Position numbers and translations under genes: made by a program. Below are positions 20,960-31,254 of a stretch of DNA of 64,000 nucleotides, piece by piece. Source of the stretch: Micrasema longulum (taxonomy: Eukaryota; Arthropoda; Insecta; Trichoptera; Brachycentridae); NCBI GenBank assembly GCA_022494885.1, contig JAGVSM010005047.1:62001-126000 (forward strand). Direction: 5' to 3'. The notes under the pieces are model-generated. The model was not told the DNA's origin, made no database searches, and saw only the letters and a list, made by a program, of their open reading frames with translations. Within the stretch, counting starts at the first letter, position 1; each line of letters starts with the position of its first letter.

Positions 20960-22150
20960 TAATGAAGTGTTACGAAGTGAATGCTGATTCAATTAACAAA
21001 AAATATACTATTCAATGTGGCGTGTGGTTATTCAGCCAAAATGCAATATGGCTGATCTTCTATTGACCCTTCTACAATGCTGAGCCGTTTTGTATTTGGC
21101 TAGCCAATACAACACGTATGTTTTCCGGCTAAAATGAAAATCCGGTAGCGATACATTTATACGTCAGCATCAAAATGGATTGCATTAATGGGGTTAGTTG
21201 ATGCAACTCATTGTTTTAATCCTGACAAAAGCGTAACTATTATTTGATTTAACTTTTACGCCTGCGTTGCGGTAGTGCAGTTTTTTTTGTCATTTTTCTT
21301 TTACCCGGTCGACTTGTTGAAGTTAGAATCCCTCCCTGAATATTGGAGCAGTATAGTAGGTACCACCCCCCTGTCTGGACTGATATAATTGATCCCCCTT
21401 GGATTGCACCCTTCGATGGTGAAATATTTTTATATGCAGAGTGTTTTATGTTCGTGTTTACATACGAACAACGTTGACGTGTTGCTGTCAAAAGGAAAAC
21501 ATCACATACTACGAATACCGATAAAAATATAAGAAATGAATTTATAATAATAAATTGTATTTTCAAAATCAATATGGATTTTGTGGAGAAATGTTTTCAT
21601 ATATAACGTTAGAAAAGATATAAAAAAAAAAAAATATGTCACTAGAAAGACGCGACATGTTTGGCATTAATAGTTGTGACGTTAAGATTCGTGACGATGT
21701 TCTAAAAAAAAATAGTGTTCAGGAACATAAGTGGTATTTGGGGCGTGGCTAAAGCAATGACTGTTTTTGTGGGAATTCATTATTACAAATTTTGAAAAAT
21801 AAATTATGCTATTAATTAATAGCAAAAAAAAATTTTTTTTTGCTCGACACTATTTTATAGATTCTTATTACTTTAAAAATGTAAAAAAAAGTAATATTTC
21901 CCTATTCAATATATTGTAAAGCGACTAAGACCTTCCGAACGACCTGCTGTACAATCCCGCCGATCCTAAATAATAGAAAATTATTTATGTAGGAAACTTT
22001 TACAGATGTATCTACCTGTACTATTTATTTTTCCATGGAAAATTTTTATTAATCGTTTATCTACGTTTATAATTGATCATTTCCATCTTTAAACATACCC
22101 GCTTAGGTAAATTGGGCGCGCGATTGCCAATAAACAGAAGTAAAAAAAGT
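20960..22150. other. No recognised feature
   Basis: AT-rich sequence with one minus-strand open frame at 21249-21572 that has a hydrophobic start but no family resemblance. I do not treat it as a gene. Confidence 0.35.
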
Positions 22151-22155
22151 AAAGT

Positions 22156-22340
22156 GGCGGCCTCCGTGGTGTAGTGGTCTAGACGCTTGACTCACGCACG
22201 AAAGGTTCCGGGTTCGATTCCCGGTAAGAACACAAAAAATAATATGAAATTTTTCTCAAACCTGGTTGTTTTGTAATGTAATTCACCACTGTAATTGGGC
22301 CTTCTGGCCTGTTGTGGTGCAAAAAATAATCTAATCCTGA
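22156..22340 (+). mobile_element. SINE-3 (tRNA-derived, distinct body)
   Basis: GGCCTCCGTGGTGTAGTGGT (A-box region) and GGTTCGATTCC (B box, 22211-22221) are followed by a body unlike SINE-1 or SINE-2: TCTCAAACCTGG, CACTGTAATTGGGCC and CTGGCCTGTTGTGG. No acceptor stem forms, so it is not a functional tRNA. The antisense open frame over it (ending in a GIEPGTFRA-like string) is a known artefact of such SINEs. Confidence 0.75.
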
Positions 22341-22344
22341 CACC

Positions 22345-23470
22345 ATTCCTGCTGTTCTTATGTAAAATGACTTCCTGAATCCGAATATTGCCCCCGTTTT
22401 TCCTCATCACCCGCTGATTTTGGAGGAGCCCCCCCCTATTTTTATCACTTTTCGATAGTAATTTTATGGCCATTTATTTCATTTTGATGGTTCAACAGGA
22501 TTATTTTAACTGAAAAGAATTAGAGACGTGAGGTTGTCGATTAGCTGAATCACCCACCCAATCAATACGGTGGGTTATTAGGGAAAACGGGGGTCACATT
22601 CGGATGCAGAAGATCATTTTACAAAAGAATCAGCGTGAATGGTGTCAGAGTCGATTTTCATGCAGACCAGTGTTATTATTGTTATATCTGATGATATGTG
22701 ATATAAAAATTGTATGGTTATTGACTTAATATATTATCTCATTTAAGCTTCACGCTCGCACGGCGATTGCATAATATTTTTAGGATATTTATAATATTTT
22801 TTATTTGTTTTAAATCAAATGTACCATTTAACAAAAACATTTATGCAAAAAGGTCATTTATGTTTTTTTTTTTTTACTCTATTGATAAATAAATCGTAAA
22901 TTTTCGTAGATAACACGACGTTTTCCGGCAACAAAAAATGCATTTCGAAGCTCGAAATGTTGAAATTTATTTGTGCCCGAGATTCAAATTAACCGAGGCT
23001 TGAAAGATTAACTGATGTCCGGAGAAAGGATTAAATCAGATTTTTTCGCATGTAATTGTTTAATGAATAAATAAAAACAACCCTTCGCGCGCTACTGCGC
23101 TACTACGCTCCGCTAACTCGCCCCATATTGATATAAATATTTTATTTACCCATATCTCCCAAGCATATCGCGTAAATTGCAGAGGGCTTTTAGGCATTTT
23201 AAATTATTACCGAGATATTAATTAGACACGCCAAACGAGAGTTTAAATTTAATGCGAAACACATGTAGGAACTCGGAACCTAGGGGAGGTTTTTTCAAAA
23301 ACATTAATTCAAGGGTTTGCCTGTGCATTGTACAATGCAAGGATCATTAAAATATTTGATGACTGCGACTGGTAAGGTTGAAGCATGAATAAATTTAATG
23401 AGAGTGGATGGTGGTGGTTGCTCAAAGCTTATAAACAATCTGAAATTTCGTACAAATTTATCAATTTTGT
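22345..23470. other. No recognised feature
   Basis: No coding domain or matched repeat. CGCGCGCTACTGCGCTACTACG-like text at 23090-23115 is a short simple-sequence patch. Confidence 0.35.
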
Positions 23471-23474
23471 AATA

Positions 23475-23770
23475 TCAACAAATTACAACAGGGGTGATTA
23501 ACATTTTAGAGAAGGGAATATGGAAATCTAGGCATTTACGGGGCTTATGACCTTTCATTGGCTGGTTTAAGTGGCCACTTTCCACACTGTGTAACATTCA
23601 CCATTTTTCCTATGTTTGAACATGCATATTTCTTCGATTCTTCCATCTGTTGATGTTGATTTAGCGAACTTAAATAACTGAAACTTGTATTGTTGTGATC
23701 TGATCGAATTATTTCCCATACTAGGCAACGCCCGAAAACAATTTTCAAACTTCTTCTTGGACCAGTTGGT
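23475..23770 (+). repeat. Repeat A copy, long form
   Basis: Has the full set of blocks from AAATTACAACAGGGGTGATT through GGCTGGTTTAAGTGGCCACT and on to the distal part with ACTAGGCAACGCCCGAAAAC. On the minus strand this reads FENCFRALPSMGNNSIRS or, one frame over, SSLNQHQQMEESKKYACSN and VNVTQCGKWPLKPANERS. The same peptide-like strings recur in other copies, so the family probably derives from a coding element. Confidence 0.7.
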
Positions 23771-23819
23771 TTTATAACAATAGTTTGTCCAAATGTTTGC
23801 AGAAATTTTGTGACACATT

Positions 23820-24420
23820 TTATTGATTTTTATTTATTTATTAATGTACACGGCACGCAGTGCCTTTTACATTAAAAAGATACATATTAAAATTAATATA
23901 AACACTTCAATATATTGCGAAAAACTTCAAAATTGATTGAAAAGTATTATGTTACATAAATACTAAATAAAACAAAGCAGTATTGTATAAAGCACATATT
24001 TAGAAATAAAAAAATAATTAAACAATGTGCGCAGATAAAGTTTTAAAAGGAAAAGAATTTATATATTTTTTATTTAAGAGGTACATATAAGCATATTAAA
24101 TACAATAAAATTCTTTTGTCTCAAAAAATAATAATTAAAACATATTAATAATAATAACAATTTTAAAAAATAGGTAAACACGTAAATATGGTACACAATA
24201 GTACCCATATAAAAGTAAACGTAGAAAGCACTATTATCTATCAAATGTAAATTACTGTTCACCACCTTTGAAATGATTAAATAGAGTTGATTTATATCAA
24301 GTATACTTTATGTGAAAAATATCAGCAACGTCGGAATAGTTATTGCTGAGTACATGGAGTCGATTCAGAATAGCATTTTGCGGCATTCTCATTATCATAT
24401 TCTATCACATCAACCCTGAT
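23820..24420. other. LINE-like tail then AT-rich sequence
   Basis: TTTTATTTATTTATTAATGT and ACACGGCACGCAGTGCC at 23825-23865 look like the antisense 3' end of a retroelement. The rest is not recognised. Confidence 0.35.
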
Positions 24421-24579
24421 GATGAATGGGACTTCAATGCGATCAGAAACGTCAGTATAGAGGGCGAATGACACGCTGCACAATAACTGAACATGCAATT
24501 AAGTCATTTATATCAACTAACAACGAAACTTTATTAAGAAAGTTAAATTGTGAAATATTTACATTTACAACTATAAATG

Positions 24580-24885
24580 TGTTACAACGGAGAGGGAAAA
24601 CATTTTTTCAGAAAACAGGGGGATATGGAAGTCTAGGCATTTACGGGGCTTATGACCTGTCGTTGGGTGGTTTAAGTGTCCACTTTACACACTGTGTAAC
24701 ATGCTCCCTAACAATTGAGGAAATGTGGATGTTTGAACATGGGCAGAATGGTGAATGTTACGCAGTGTGTAAAGTGGCTACTTAAACCAGCCCATGACAG
24801 GTCATAAGCCCCGTAAATGCCTAGACTTCCATATTCTCTTTTCAAAAATATTTCCCCTCTCTGTTACAACAAATTAAGATCTAAA
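24580..24885. repeat. Two repeat A copies joined back to back (inverted)
   Basis: The + strand copy at 24580-24705 meets a - strand copy at about 24715-24885, so GGCATTTACGGGGCTTATGA at the left is mirrored by TCATAAGCCCCGTAAATGCC at the right. Both carry the same G (ACGGGG rather than ACAGGG), which suggests that one arm was copied from the other. A similar head-to-head pair is at 43240-43640. Confidence 0.75.
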
Positions 24886-24922
24886 GCACTCCCTAGGGAC
24901 GAAATCCAGCCTGTCTCCAAAC

Positions 24923-25115
24923 ATTTGAACATACTCAAAACATTTGGACTCACTCAAAACATTTGGACTCACTCAAAACATTTGGACTCACTCAAAATAT
25001 TTAGACTCACTCAAAACATTTGGACTCACCTAAAACATTTGGACTCACTCAAAATATTTAGACTCACTCAAAACATTTGGACTCACCTAAAACATTTGGA
25101 CTCACTCAAAACATT
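24923..25115 (+). repeat. 19-bp minisatellite with a 57-bp higher-order pattern
   Basis: About ten units of TTTGGACTCACTCAAAACA lie at exact 19-bp spacing (starts 24924, 24943, 24962, 24981, 25000, 25019, 25038, 25057, 25076, 25095). Units 4-6 and 7-9 repeat as a block of three variants (…AAAATA, TTTAGACT…, …CACCTAAAACA). The first unit resembles ATTTGGACATGCTCAAAACA next to repeat A at 17840 and 18580, so the array grew from repeat A's distal end. Confidence 0.9.
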
Positions 25116-25539
25116 GTCGATTTACAACTATTATGACCCGTTACAGGCTGGTTTGAGTGATAAATTTACACCATTCTATCGTATGTCCAAACATCCCTCA
25201 GAGTAATGATTCTCTAGAGAAGCCCTTCAGCTCTTGTGCATAGAACAAAAGCGTTCGAAATTTGTGGTTTGGTTTTAAGTTTAGCAAGCGTGTAACGGAC
25301 GATTTCGGTTAGCGCTAGCAATTCTCGACCCAAGTACCTATGGCCCGTTGTATTGCTGTAATCTGTAGCTAAGTTCGTGTTCAATAAGCATAGAATGGTT
25401 TTTCTCCGTTTAGGCGACTTAATTAGGTAATTACTCTAAGAAACATTCACATTTCTCTTTGAATTCTTCCATCTGTTGATTTTTGTGAAGCAAAAGAGCT
25501 TAATCCTCTATCGATGTAGGTGAAATTAGCGACCGAGGA

Positions 25540-25680
25540 AGATACGTCGACGATTGAGTCGCGAATTCACGGATTAGAGATCCTAGGTTCGAATCGCGTT
25601 GTGCTCTAACTTGATTCCCATTTTTCAAGCACAGTTATTGCCGACTAGTGAACAATGTTCCCAAAATCGAAATATTTGAT
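25540..25680 (+). mobile_element. SINE-2 fragment
   Basis: B box GGTTCGAATCG at 25586-25596, TTGATTCCCATTTTTCAAG and a body end with AAATATTTGATTAAATAATA. The A-box region (GATTGAGTCGCGAATTCACG) is diverged. Confidence 0.55.
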
Positions 25681-25764
25681 TAAATAATAAGAACGCATTT
25701 TTATTTGAATTATTTTCTCTTTTGATTTATTCAAAACGAATGCTATCGAAACGCGACCTCTCAG

Positions 25765-26615
25765 GTGAATGTGTGTTAAACCGATGTATGATAGGTGCAC
25801 AAATGTTGAGATCCGTGAACTGTGTAAGGCTGAGACAAGCATTATCGACAGAATCAAGAAAGGGGTGCTGCGTCGGTTTGGACATGTAGAGCGAATGAAC
25901 AGCGAAATAACGGCTAAAAGGATGTACGATGCGAATGTTGATGGATGCAGAAAACGAGGAAGACCGAGAAAGACATGGCACAATCAAGTCCCTCAAATAC
26001 TTGACGATGGACATGTCAAGAGTAGGAATAATCGGCGTGCGTGCATGAGAAGATTTGTACGAATGAAAAGGAAGCGAGGTCTGTATGCAAAGCCAAAACA
26101 CCAAAACAGTAGTCTATTTGAACTACAAATTATTGTTTTATTAATTTTATTATCAAATAAGTATATAGTTATTTGTGCGGATGTTGAAGGACTGGGAACT
26201 GGCCGGTGTAGAGGAGCCAAATGGCCCGCGACGGTGGCATGCTTCTCGGCTCAATATCTGCACAGTACCCATGTGCATTATATTACTACTATGATTTTTT
26301 TATTAGTATTATTTTTATTGTTTTTATTATTTATTTATAAATGTATGTGTACATCTGTGCATAAATTTATGTGTGTGTATGTATACGCATATATTATTAT
26401 AGATACCAACTACTGTAACTAGAACATAATATATAAAGAATTTAAATGGATGCCTCGACACGAGCTATGCCCAGTGATGTGTTCATATAGGAAAGGAAAA
26501 ATAATAAAATATACGAAATAAATATATATATAGATGCAGAGTGATGTGGTGTTCTATCCTCTCTGCCTACCACCTCTACGGGGAATCGGCGTGATGGTTT
26601 GTTGTTGTAGTTTCG
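25765..26615 (+). pseudogene. LINE ORF2 C-terminal region, split by a 441-bp insertion
   Basis: The frame starting near 25769 reads CVKPMYDRCTNVEIRELC, SIIDRIKKGVLRRFGHVERM, KRGRPRKTWHNQVPQIL and MKRKRGLYAK: the tail of an RTE-type reverse transcriptase (RFGHV.RM, GRPRKTW). The protein then runs into an insertion at 26093-26533, after which the LINE 3' flank (CTCTGCCTACC...CGGGGAATCGGCGTGATGG) resumes. RT catalytic motifs and the endonuclease are missing. The apparent 217-codon frame continues into the insertion and is not a gene. Confidence 0.7.
26093..26533 (+). mobile_element. Retroelement 3' end inserted in a LINE, 8-bp duplication
   Basis: ATGCAAAG (26085-26092) and ATGCAGAG (26534-26541) flank it, and the LINE reads through when it is removed (compare 3225-3245). 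It carries the tail with AGATACCAACTACTGTAAC, CTCGACACGAGCTATGCCCA and an A/T-rich end, also present at 11440-11625. It is a 5'-truncated copy. Confidence 0.7.
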
Positions 26616-26627
26616 ACTTATATATAT

Positions 26628-27165
26628 ATAATGACAGAAATGAAGAACACTGAATGTAGTTACGTAGAAAGCAGCCAGTCTTCAATTTTGAAAAAATGAG
26701 ATATTGGTGTTATCGGGTGCAGTAAGGTCAATTCTATGTTCTGTTAAACACAGCCATGCCGTTTTAAATAAAAAAAAACTGTAAAAATCACCTTATAAAA
26801 ATAGCGTTGATCTCAAAATCGGCATTTCTCAATTTGTAGAAAACACCCACAGCTTTAGAAAAATCTTACGGTACTTTGAAACTACTACTAAAACTGGTAA
26901 AATACGTAATTAGATACTTGTTTGAAGTATAAAAAAACTAATGTATCAATTGTTTATCATTTGTCAAAGTCAAAAACATTCCAACTTGTGTAGATTTGAT
27001 TATTCACTGTTTTCACAAGGTGCTATTATCTCAGTTTCACTTTTCTATGGCTGGCTGCTTTCTACATAACTGCGTTCACTTTTGAGTGAGGAATATAGAC
27101 GTTTATTTACAGGGCTAATGACCTGTCATCGCTGATTTTAGTTATCACATTACACTGATTACTGT
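26628..27165 (+). repeat. Repeat A fragment split by a MITE
   Basis: ACAGAAATGAAGAACAC at 26633-26650 and TTTGAGTGAGGAATATAGACG...CAGGGCTAATGACCTGTCAT from 27081 are consecutive parts of repeat A. A 426-bp TIR element (26652-27077) separates them. Confidence 0.65.
26652..27077. mobile_element. MITE with about 27-bp TIRs inside repeat A
   Basis: The left end GAATGTAGTTACGTAGAAAG and the right end (inward) GAACGCAGTTATGTAGAAAG continue together through CAGCCAG. ACT at 26649-26651 and 27078-27080 is the likely 3-bp target duplication. It encodes no protein. A 3-bp duplication would suit a Harbinger-like group, but the end sequence does not let me assign it. Confidence 0.7.
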
Positions 27166-27319
27166 TATGGAATATACACCAATCTCTCAAAAAACAAACT
27201 GACAAACTGATGATATTCAATCCGTATTCATTACGTCAGCAAGGCTAATTACGGGAGTTAAAAAATATTATCACTTTTCGCAGTATTTTCGAGATTTGCA
27301 CTAGCTAAAAATATGAGTT

Positions 27320-27990
27320 TTGTTGGACAGTATTTAAATCCCTTCATGAAATTGCACCGAGATGTCTATCGGACTTCCGTTTAAGGGAAAATACATGTCA
27401 AAGAAAATCTACTCTTAGGGCACCATTTGATTAGATCAGAGAAGAATTTGTCGAACTCCGGCGTAGCCCAAACACGAGGTTCAAAGATCGTTTTTCTGAA
27501 GCCGGTTTCTCTGCCTGGAACCAATGAGGAAGTTCAGTGCTACGGAAAATAAGATATAAAAATGTTTCATACGCGCGGTAAAAATTACAGAATTTAATTG
27601 TACGGCGAAGTTTCTCTAAAATGTACGAAAAAATCATAAAAAAGATTTCAATAAAAATTACCTACTTTAAATGACGTCACAAGCTCTTTTACATCAACCA
27701 ATGATAGTGTTGTGATAGATTTCCGGTTTCCGGGAAGCCAACCCACCAATCAGGACAACTCACCGAAGATAACTAGCGACGTCACGCTTGGAGTAATAAA
27801 AAAATTACACAACTCTAAAAAAATCCTAATTATGAAAATACGATACACATTTTTTTTCCGACTTAAAACTTTGAAAAAACAACTGAACTTCATTTTGCTT
27901 TTACGTCTGCGAATCATCGATAGTCCTGTCCTAGTCAGTTCGGATCAACTAAAATCCCACTTTTTTCGTTTATCATACCTTCAATTTTAA
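27320..27990 (+). pseudogene. LINE ORF2 C-terminus (L2/CR1-like) split by MITE B
   Basis: Before the MITE the sense strand reads APRCLSDFRLRENTCQRKST and NTRFKDRFSEAGFSAWN; after it LRIIDSPVLVSSDQLKSHFF ends at a stop near 27988. Together this gives the usual F...AWN.LP...LKS.LF terminus. The downstream 28050-28115 (TTGTAAAGCGCCCTTGATGT, then a block similar to GGCGCTATATAA) is the 3' end typical of L2/CR1-like LINEs and matches 44115-44190. Confidence 0.65.
27533..27893 (-). mobile_element. MITE B copy inserted in a LINE
   Basis: Left AATGAGGAAGTTCAGTGCTA, right CAACTGAACTTCATT, interior ACCAATGATAGTGTTGTGAT and GCGACGTCACGCTTGGAG. It interrupts the LINE frame exactly between AWN and LRIIDS. 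Confidence 0.75.
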
Positions 27991-28164
27991 AATCAGAATG
28001 TTTAATATGATGTAGCGATAGCAATATAGATATATAAAATGCAAGGTTTTAGTATACAATTGTAAAGCGCCCTTGATGTGATTTTTCATAAAAATGGTTC
28101 TATATAAATCAATGAAATATTTTACCATTATTATTACAGCATAACAGTCATCAATCCATATAAA

Positions 28165-28440
28165 TGATTTTTTTCTTCTTCTTCCAAGTCGGTCCCTCAA
28201 TGCTGAGGATCGTGATCACCATGAACAATTCTGATTATTCTGTTCCACTCCAGTCTGTCCTCAGGCCGACGTACTGACTCATCAAATTTTAGTCCCGTAG
28301 CCACCTTTATTTGGTCAGTCCTTTATATGGGATTCTACCCCGGCTTCTCTTACCTTCAACTCGGCCAGACATTATTGCCTTTTCTAGATTGTCTGCTCAC
28401 GTCTAGCAATATGTCTAAAGAAAGACAGTATCCTTCTTAA
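28165..28440 (-). pseudogene. LINE ORF2 C-terminal fragment, frameshifted
   Basis: Minus-strand frames give RHIARREQTI, MSGRVEGKRSRGR and RRPEDRLEWNRIIRIVHGDH with stops and frameshifts between. The order (HI.RR, G.R.RGR, DR..W..I...) is the reverse-transcriptase tail of RTE-like LINEs. Confidence 0.6.
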
Positions 28441-28669
28441 ACACACCACTGAGAGATGATTTTTTAATGAATTATGATTAATTTTTTTATCCTCAGATAA
28501 ATACATGTTCTAAAAAAATATGCTTACGGTTGGTTTATAGGTTTGAACACTATCGAAATTCAGTACATTTATCAAGAAAAGATTTCTCTTCCTTTCATAT
28601 TTGAAGTTTTCCTTATTCTTTCATACGCAGCCATAAAGCGCTTAATAACCTATGTGTGTATTTTACGAG

Positions 28670-28745
28670 TGGTCGTTAGCCCAGCGGCTTAGGGGAGCAA
28701 AAAATAAATAAGGGTTCAAATCCTCGGAATCTTATTGTATGACAC
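28670..28745 (+). mobile_element. Diverged tRNA-like SINE head
   Basis: TGGTCGTTAGCCCAGCGGCT and GGTTCAAATCC at 28714-28724 resemble A and B boxes. The body is not recognisable. Confidence 0.35.
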
Positions 28746-29040
28746 ACTCCCTCTTCATTTTATATCGGCTTAGAAATTAATAGCTGTTTGAGAAACTGGT
28801 ATATATTTTGAAAAAAATGTTTGAGTGAGTATTTTACTTTTTTTCTCAAGGGAAACCGATATGAAGTCCCAATGTCTTTAAAGCGATTTTTAGGTATTTG
28901 GAGGGAGTGCTTTAACTTAAAAAGTATTTTTCTTTACATTGTACTTTAGCATATATTGTAATACATACCTTGAAATTTCACTGATTTATGAATCAAGGAA
29001 TGAATTAAGTTTGATTTATATTTAATTCTAGATTGTATCT

Positions 29041-29725
29041 TACTTCAAACTCGGAATTTTTTAGTTAACCACTAAAAACGCGTTTTTGTATCTTCTTCCA
29101 TGGATGCTTTAAATAAATAGACGTCGTGATGCATTTAAATAATATTATTTATTTACGGACATTGTCCATTTATACAATTTATAGGGATGAATATTACATG
29201 ATAATAATAGTTAAAAATATTTAAAGAGAATGAAAGAAGTATTGACAAACATAAGGGACATCAAGACAAAATCTGGACTAATTATTTAGTGCTCGTTTGA
29301 ATCGTTGTAAACTTAAACCAAAAAAGTCCTGGTATTGTTTTTAGTTAACAATACGACAATGACGGGTCATTGGAGAATTAAGGTCATATTTTGCTCTATG
29401 CTGATCGATGAACAGTATTTCATTGTTTCTGTGATGATTTAAATACTGACGTATATTTGTAGCATTCATTGGAAGGGTAACTTTAGAACTGGTTCGTGGT
29501 TCCGTGGTAGTATTGTAAACTCACGGTCCGAAGGTCCGAGGTTCAAATCCCGCTCTACCACAACTCGATTTTAACATTTCCAGCCCAAGTTATTTACGAC
29601 TTTTAGGAAATGCTCTGAAAAATTGAATACTCCAGTAAATAATAAGAATTCTAGTATTTCCTTTCTTGAAAAAAATAAAAACGTGTTTTTAGTGGTTAAC
29701 TCAAAAATCCCGATTTCGAAGGTAG
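29041..29725. mobile_element. TIR element of about 685 bp carrying a SINE
   Basis: Left end TACTTCAAACTCGGAATTTT then TTAGTTAACCACTAAAAACG; the right end is the reverse complement (CGTGTTTTTAGTGGTTAACT, then CCCGATTTCGAAGGTA). The interior has a retroelement-like antisense stretch at about 29140-29480 and a SINE at 29490-29610. No transposase remains. Confidence 0.65.
29490..29610 (+). mobile_element. SINE-2-like copy inside the TIR element
   Basis: GGTTCGTGGTTCCGTGGTAG, AACTCACGGTCCGAAGGTCC and the B box GGTTCAAATCC, followed by CAAGTTATTTACGACTTTT. The body matches the SINE-2 end with changes. Confidence 0.6.
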
Positions 29726-29819
29726 CTAGTTGTAGTAATTACCCCGCGAATTTATGTATAATCACTCGTTCTGTTGATGATTTACATCTATTATTGTTAA
29801 AAGCTGATTTTTTTATTTA

Positions 29820-30290
29820 ATTAATATAGTTATTCATTTTTTACAGTTTTCAAATTTAAATGTTCATATTTTTACTAAAACTACTATCCCACCAAGCCAC
29901 TTTCTGTAGCTGGTTTGGTGGAGATTATATTTATACTAATTTTTATGATAAGTTCTACATTTATAAAAACAATGAATAACATATATAATTAACATATATC
30001 ATAATATTAATATTTTTTAATTTTTTTAAATACAAGAAAATATATGAAAAATTAAAATATTTACACATAAGCTAGTATTCAAATATAAACTTTTGATCAA
30101 GTAGCCACTCACTTATTTTGCTCTTGTTACATTGTGAGTTAAATTTAAGTTCTTTCGGTAATAAATTAAAAATGCTATATAGGTACTAAATATTTTAGAG
30201 TTCTATTACCATACTTATTACTTACTTTTGGTACTACTTGACAAACTTAGTACTATGCTCTATTTTTTGTAAATTTATTGATACTCGTAT
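29820..30290. other. No recognised feature
   Basis: Very AT-rich, with no open frame or repeat recognised. Confidence 0.4.
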
Positions 30291-30299
30291 CATTCTAAC

Positions 30300-30770
30300 T
30301 TTGCTAGAATTCCACTCGTCCATGCGCTTTGTAGCTGCACGATGATTGGTTATCAAGCTTTTATATATCAACTTAAAAATACTTAAATTTTGTAAATGGG
30401 GTCTAGAATTCCAATCGTCTATGCGCTTAGTAGCTGCAAGACGTGTTGTAATCTTACTCCTTTTTATTATTTATATTATTATTATTTTTTTAGTATCATT
30501 AATACACTAAATTTATTTGTCAATTTTTAAAATGTACAATTGGGGGCTAAATTTCTAACTGTCTTTGCGCTCTGTAGCTGCAAGACGTCCTGTAATCTAG
30601 CTCCTATCTGTTATAATTTTTAATTGATCTTAATTAAAAACGAGGAACTAGAATCCTAACCGTCCATGCGCTCTGTAGCTGCAAGACGTACTGTATTAAT
30701 TGTACAGCGCCCTTGAGGTGATTTTCACAAAAATTGCGCTATATAAATTATCCAACTATATATATACTAC
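30300..30770 (+). repeat. Four tandem, diverged copies of a LINE-derived 100-120 bp unit
   Basis: Each unit contains CTAGAATTCCAATCGTC-like text, then CATGCGCTTTGTAGCTGC and AAGACG (near 30310, 30405, 30560 and 30655). The last is followed by TTGTACAGCGCCCTTGAGGT and AATTGCGCTATATAAATTA, the L2/CR1-like 3' end. The 36530-36600 stretch has one more unit with the same end. Likely a LINE fragment multiplied in tandem. Confidence 0.6.
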
Positions 30771-30899
30771 CAAACCATCATTATACGTGAAGCGTGTATT
30801 CAAGGTTATGTTTGAGAGGAATTTTGAATGTATTACTATTAAATTGTTCTAAAATCTATTTTAACGATAGTTAGTTGTTAGCGCACTTTAACTTTTCCG

Positions 30900-31060
30900 A
30901 AACTAATCTAATCCATTTTTGAACCCATTGACACTAAACATTGAGATAAGCTCTTGTGGCAGCTCATTCCAACCATCAACAACTCTATTGCTCAGGAAAT
31001 GCTTCCGTGGATTTATATTTGAATCTCATTTTCTTCCGCCTTTTCTAACTAAAAAAAAAC
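30900..31060 (-). pseudogene. LINE ORF2 C-terminal fragment
   Basis: Minus-strand frames read PRKHFLSNRVVDGWNELPQE and SMFSVNGFKN, the usual terminus (FF..R.V..WN.LP.E......V..FK) of Jockey/CR1 reverse-transcriptase proteins. Nothing more of the element is retained. Confidence 0.6.
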
Positions 31061-31124
31061 ATAAAGGACCTTTACCATTTCAACATGTCTTGCAACTACT
31101 TGATATGATATTAACATATAGTAC

Positions 31125-31200
31125 AACATTTTAGAGAAGGGAATATGAAAGTTTAGACATTTACAGGGCTCATGACTCGTCCTTGGCTGATTTTAAACAT
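31125..31200 (+). repeat. Repeat A fragment
   Basis: TTTTAGAGAAGGGAATATGA, then TTTACAGGGCTCATGACTCG. It ends before the CCACTTTACACAC block. Confidence 0.55.
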
Positions 31201-31254
31201 CCAGGAAAAATATGAAATTAAGTAGTGTAAAACCCATTTTTAATTTATTATTAA

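Noticed and set aside
22156..22230. Possible tRNA gene
   Set aside because: A and B boxes are present, but no acceptor stem can be formed and a SINE body follows.
22192..22473. 93-codon minus-strand frame ending GIEPGTFRA
   Set aside because: This string is the antisense translation of a tRNA-like SINE head and is a known false protein.
24923..25115. CRISPR-like array
   Set aside because: Units are directly adjacent at 19 bp with no spacers, and the genome is eukaryotic; it is a minisatellite.
24817..25206. 129-codon frame with repeating HLDSLKIFRLTQNIWTHLK-like units as a repeat protein
   Set aside because: A 19-bp period is not a multiple of three, so the frame is simply open by chance through the minisatellite.
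25769..26422. 217-codon frame as a single gene
   Set aside because: The first part is a LINE C-terminus; the frame then runs across an insertion junction at 26093 into unrelated sequence.
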